In this document: positions 60,830-64,000 of the stretch, one piece after another | How positions within the stretch are numbered: the stretch's first letter is position 1 | Layout of the letters: each line of letters begins with the position of its first letter | Source of the DNA: Candidatus Poribacteria bacterium | GTDB lineage: Bacteria; Poribacteria; WGA-4E; PCPOR2b | Reading direction: 5' to 3' | Assembly: GCA_022826645.1 (NCBI GenBank) | Contig: JAJDUM010000075.1 | Location: forward strand, 1-64,000 | Length of the DNA stretch: 64,000 nucleotides | Program-made: the position numbers and the translations under genes | Notes under the pieces: generated by a model | The model's input: only the letters and a program-made list of their open reading frames with translations | The model's database searches: none | Told to the model about the DNA's origin: nothing

Positions 60830-62122
60830 ATGGCAACAGATCTTGCACAACATATCCAGACGACTCCTATGGTCGATACACATGAACACCTGCGAAAAGA
60901 ACCTGATTGGCTGGAAGATGGTCCTGATATTTTGCAGGACCTGTTCGGGAATTACGTTCCTGCAGATCTCAACACAGCGGGTGCATCGTCCGAAGCGATG
61001 CAATATTTGATGGATGCGTCGGATCCGGATATCGCCGGACGTTTCGAGGGGATTCAGGAGGCGTGGGAAGCGACGCAATTCACTGGGTACGGCGAGGCGG
61101 TGCGACTCATTGCGGAGCACGTCTACGGAATTGGTGAGCTCACTGGAGCGACCCTAGAGGCAGCACAAGAGAAAATCAAAGCACTGCGCAAACCCGGTGA
61201 ACGTTATCGCCTGCTGCACGATGTTGCGAACCTTGACCATGTGCAGACTGACGATTTCAGTTGGCACTGTCTGCCCGATCATTCCGGGTTGGATTTCTTC
61301 CTCTATGACCTCTCATGGGCTGGATTTTGTAATGGGCAGATCGACACGGAGCAGATCCATGCTGAGACAGGTGTTGAAGTGAAAGATCTCCGAACGCTGA
61401 AGCAGGGGATGGAGGCAATTTTCGCGAAGCACGGACCGTGTGCGATTGCGGTGAAGGCACAACACGCCTACAACCGAACCCTCAATTGGATCGAGCGGAA
61501 CGATGTTGAGGCATCGGCTGCGCTCTCCCAGGTATTAAACCAACCTGCTGAGGAACTCAGTGTCGAAACCTACCTCTGCTTGGGCGACTGGTGTTGGGCG
61601 CGCGGAGTCGAGTTGTCGATCGAGCACAACCTGCCGTTCAAAATTCACACAGGCTACTACGCAGGCAATGACCGAATGCCGGTTAGTCGAATCCCCGCCG
61701 GAAATATGTGCGAACTCTTTGCCCGTTACTTGGATGCCAAATTTGTCCTGATGCACATCGCCTACCCCTACAACGATGAGCTTGTCGCTTTAGCGAAGCA
61801 TTATCGCAACATCTGGGTTGATCTCTGTTGGGCGTGGAGTATAGATCCGTATAGCTCCCGCGACTTCCTGCGTCGATTCATACATGCAGTGCCATCGAAT
61901 AAGATCTTTGCTTTTGGAGGGGATACAGGCTGGCCCACCAGTTCAATGGCTTACGCAATTCAAGCGCGTAACGAAATTCGCCGCGCCCTTGAGGGTGAGA
62001 TTGCGGACGGCTATATGACCGAGAAACAGGCGATGCAGTTTGCCACGCGCCTAATGCGGGACAATCAGTTCGCTTGTTTTGATGTGAAGGGGACACGCGC
62101 GAATATTCGTGCTGCGGCTTGA
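60830..62122 (+). CDS. Amidohydrolase family protein
   Basis: A 430-residue metal-dependent hydrolase. The N-terminal metal pair is in MVDTHEHLRK (H-x-H, residues 15-17). The barrel includes LPFKIHTGYYAG (His), FVLMHIAYPYND (His) and FAFGGDTGWPTS (Asp near 365). It resembles amidohydrolase 2/uronate isomerase-like proteins that act on sugar acids or lactones. AGAAAGGA precedes the ATG. It is divergent from the cyclase/epimerase pair and may share its pathway. Confidence 0.88.
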   Translation: MATDLAQHIQTTPMVDTHEHLRKEPDWLEDGPDILQDLFGNYVPADLNTAGASSEAMQYLMDASDPDIAGRFEGIQEAWEATQFTGYGEAVRLIAEHVYGIGELTGATLEAAQEKIKALRKPGERYRLLHDVANLDHVQTDDFSWHCLPDHSGLDFFLYDLSWAGFCNGQIDTEQIHAETGVEVKDLRTLKQGMEAIFAKHGPCAIAVKAQHAYNRTLNWIERNDVEASAALSQVLNQPAEELSVETYLCLGDWCWARGVELSIEHNLPFKIHTGYYAGNDRMPVSRIPAGNMCELFARYLDAKFVLMHIAYPYNDELVALAKHYRNIWVDLCWAWSIDPYSSRDFLRRFIHAVPSNKIFAFGGDTGWPTSSMAYAIQARNEIRRALEGEIADGYMTEKQAMQFATRLMRDNQFACFDVKGTRANIRAAA

Positions 62123-62212
62123 TATAAAGGACGAAAATTAAATCATTCCTGTGCACTCGTTGGGAATTGTCAAATTTCGTCGGGGTGGTAAAACACTGCC
62201 CCGGCGCTTGCC

Positions 62213-62626
62213 CTATCCGGGATCTTTGACCCGGTCAAACGGGATCACTGCCACCGCTTCAATCTCAATTATCCACTCAGGGTCCACCAACCGGCTCACT
62301 TCTACCAACGTGCTAGCGGGATACGGCGGATCGAAAAACTCAGCACGTACCGCGTGGATATCGGCGAGTGTCGACATATCGGTTACAAAAACCGTGACTT
62401 TGGCGATGTCCGACATCTCGCCTCCGACGCTTGATAGGACGGTCTGAATGTTTATCAGCGTCTGCCGGGTCTGTGCACGAATATCACCTACCCCGACCGT
62501 GTTGCCATCCGGGTCCTGCGAAACATGCCCAGAAATATGTAAGACCTTGCCCTCCGGCTGCCATGCAGCACCCGAAAAAATTCCAAACGGCTTGACGACA
62601 CCTGGTGCGTTAAATCCATCTGCCAT
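62213..62626 (-). CDS. RidA family protein (YjgF/YER057c/UK114)
   Basis: A 137-residue protein of the family that hydrolyses reactive enamine/imine intermediates. Visible segments are VLHISGHVSQDPDG, IRAQTRQTLINIQTVLSSVG, ITKVTVFVTD-like IAKVTVFVTDMST and the C-terminal PASTLVEVSRLVDPEWIIEIEAVA. The catalytic Arg of true RidA deaminases (RxxxEV) is replaced by STLVEV, so it may not be a deaminase. GAGGAGA precedes ATG 62626. Confidence 0.9.
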   Translation of the reverse strand: MADGFNAPGVVKPFGIFSGAAWQPEGKVLHISGHVSQDPDGNTVGVGDIRAQTRQTLINIQTVLSSVGGEMSDIAKVTVFVTDMSTLADIHAVRAEFFDPPYPASTLVEVSRLVDPEWIIEIEAVAVIPFDRVKDPG

Positions 62627-62681
62627 ATCAATTTTTCTCCTCTATTTATTTAGCTTTAAATGAGATCACATACCTTCCGGC

Positions 62682-62711
62682 ATTATATCAGATGTTCTCT
62701 TTCACTGCCAG
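62682..62711 (-). promoter_or_regulatory. Possible promoter of the RidA-family gene
   Basis: Minus strand CTGGCA (62706-62711), 18-bp spacer, TATAAT (62682-62687), about 56 bp before ATG 62626. Confidence 0.55.
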
Positions 62712-63096
62712 CGAATACTCAATTCCCAATCTGTCATCTATTCACTTTCAAAGAGTAAGAAAACATACCAAATCAAAAATAAACTGAAGAATATTGCGGG
62801 GTGTGCGTTAAAAAGTTAAAACGGCAAGATATTCTATCGCTATATTTTAGGCGAAGGATTCCCAAATACCCTGTGGATCTCAGAAGTGAATTTCCGCTAT
62901 TAATTAGGCGTTACGCACTTCAGCCCTAATTGTATCGGTTCCGTTCCGATGCGTCAGGCGTAAAGGTGGGCTTTTGTACCACAATCTGTATGAGGTTTCA
63001 GAAAATAAATGGGTAATTCTATATTTTCCCCATCCCCGGTAGGTGCGGTTTCCAACCGCACCGGACATCACTCGGAAATTATCGAATTAATAAATC

Positions 63097-63196
63097 AGGA
63101 CTTACGCACTCCAGATTGTAGTTGCCCGTCTGTCCCGATAAGTCGGGGATTCATTGCCGAACTACAGGGCTTTGACCGTTCAACTGCGTGACTCCT
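63097..63196. repeat. 100-bp MITE-like element with imperfect 12-bp inverted ends
   Basis: AGGACTTACGCA (63097-63108) faces TGCGTGACTCCT (63185-63196), 10 of 12 positions complementary. Inside are an inner GTAGTT/AACTAC inverted repeat and a TCCCGATAAGTCGGGGA palindrome related to the cores at 1182-1295 and 25230. Non-coding. Confidence 0.65.
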
Positions 63197-63302
63197 AAGG
63201 CCTATTGCACCGGAAAAATACCCAGCATCTCGTCTTTTCATCGGACGCACAGAAGTTGGTTCTGATTCCCTCTGGTGTTGATTTCAATTTGTTTAAGAAC
63301 AA

Positions 63303-64000
63303 ATGCGTACTTTTACAGTTATCTGGTTTGGTCAGCTCGTTTCATTACTGGGCACGGCCATGACCCGCTTCGCCTTGCTGATTTGGGCTTATGAACAAAC
63401 CGGCAAAGCAACGACACTGGCGTTACTCGGCTTCTTTTCATTCGGCTTAGATATATTGTTGAGTCCGATAGCAGGGGTTTGGGTTGACCGTTGGGATAGA
63501 CGGTTGGTACTGTTGTTTGCCGACCTCGGTGCCGGGTTGATGACGGTCACGATACTGATCTTATACATGACAAATGCTCTACAGATTTGGCACCTTTATG
63601 TGGTACAAACGCTAACGGGTGGATTCACAGCGTTTCAAGCACCCGCATATACCGCTGCCACGACTATGCTGGTTCCGAAGTCGCAATATACACGGACCAG
63701 CGGCATGCGTTCTCTCGCAAGTTCCACGTCGCAGGTGCTTGCTCCGGTGTTTGCCGGGGTTATGCTAAGACTAATAGGCATCGGCGGCGTGATGCTGATT
63801 GACGTTGCGACTTTCCTCGTCGCCGTGACAACGCTCTTGATTGTGTCCATTCCGCACCCGACAGCAACACAAAAAGATTCGACAGAAAGCCGAATGTGGA
63901 GGGAAGTCGGCTTCGGCTTCCACTACATCCGCCATCGGTATGGTCTCCTTGGATTGGTAATTCTTTTTATGGGTATCAATTTTTTTGCTGCCCTGACCTA
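63303..64000 (+). CDS. MFS transporter, N-terminal part (continues past window)
   Basis: The frame is open from ATG 63303 to the right edge (232 codons). The start MRTFTVIWFGQLVSLLGTAM and at least six hydrophobic helices, with the loop signature SPIAGVWVDRWDRR between TM2 and TM3, mark a major facilitator of the MFS_3/enterobactin-exporter-like group. A stop TAA lies three codons upstream, so the start cannot be earlier. Ribosome site weak. Distinct from the 22678 transporter. Confidence 0.85.
   Translation, partial: MRTFTVIWFGQLVSLLGTAMTRFALLIWAYEQTGKATTLALLGFFSFGLDILLSPIAGVWVDRWDRRLVLLFADLGAGLMTVTILILYMTNALQIWHLYVVQTLTGGFTAFQAPAYTAATTMLVPKSQYTRTSGMRSLASSTSQVLAPVFAGVMLRLIGIGGVMLIDVATFLVAVTTLLIVSIPHPTATQKDSTESRMWREVGFGFHYIRHRYGLLGLVILFMGINFFAALT

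Larger units (their letters stand above)
62627..63302. other. Repeat-bearing intergenic region
   Basis: No coding frame of note. It contains a perfect 9-bp hairpin GGTGCGGTT/AACCGCACC at 63042-63062, the element at 63097-63196, and a GTTACGCACTTCAG motif near 62909 that resembles one end of that element. Confidence 0.55.

Overview
The window looks like a piece of a Candidatus Poribacteria genome (or a close relative from sponge or marine metagenomes). I base this on gene content, not on a marker gene. It has roughly even base composition, four Gfo/Idh/MocA oxidoreductases, two enolase-superfamily dehydratase-like proteins, a phytanoyl-CoA dioxygenase family protein, several sugar phosphate isomerase/epimerase-like TIM barrels, and many secreted LamG, PD40 (TolB-like) and leucine-rich-repeat proteins. 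Intergenic palindromes built on CCCCGATAAATCGGGG recur. Promoters of the TTGACA-17-TATAAT type are easy to see.

Layout. 1-1127: secreted LRR/Ig-like protein running off the left edge. 1128-1816: repeat-rich spacer. 1817-8686: CDF metal exporter; a minus-strand operon (unknown protein, PhyH dioxygenase, Gfo/Idh) diverging from a plus-strand cassette (Gfo/Idh, glutamine-synthetase-like, phosphonatase-like HAD). 8718-11687: three tandem secreted beta-propellers. 12061-18123: enolase-like protein, HTTM membrane pair, glycosidase-like barrel, GuaA. 18124-22567: MnSOD, then a T-box-controlled ilvBNC operon. 22678-30437: MFS transporter, GNAT, solo antitoxin-like protein, TIM barrel, isochorismatase family hydrolase, histone deacetylase family protein and a large secreted Fn3 protein. 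30453-30651: a tRNA-Leu(CAG) unit with its own promoter and terminator. 30741-39219: eight tandem LamG lipoprotein-size secreted paralogues headed by a ThuA-like secreted protein. 39663-46336: a divergent ABC sugar-type importer with two Tat-lipoprotein binding proteins, two permeases, a secreted LamG-like protein and a MalK-type ATPase. 46353-52844: TPR protein, exported YidD-domain protein, a sugar-acid type operon (SDR, enolase superfamily, epimerase, PanB, rhamnose mutarotase) and PPK2. 53208-62626: orphan protein, an operon with a GNAT-glycosidase fusion between two Gfo/Idh genes, a phosphodiesterase, cyclase/epimerase pair, amidohydrolase and RidA. 63303-64000: MFS transporter running off the right edge.

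The most striking signal is a gap-free C-terminal tail shared by 13 secreted proteins of at least three folds: V-x-P-x-x-K-x-x-x-x-W-x-x-[IL]-K followed by 3-4 residues to the end. It occurs in all three PD40 propellers, all eight LamG proteins, the ThuA-like protein and the LamG-like protein inside the ABC operon. A tail conserved across unrelated domains and always at the extreme C-terminus suggests a sorting, anchoring or assembly tag. Together with the divergently transcribed ABC importer and a 19-bp operator-like palindrome downstream of the LamG-array promoter, this could be a surface glycan capture and uptake system. That function is inference; the tail itself is directly visible.

Metabolic genes are mostly small carbohydrate or sugar-acid operons. 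The housekeeping genes guaA, sodA, ilvBNC, panB, ppk2 and tRNA-Leu sit among them.
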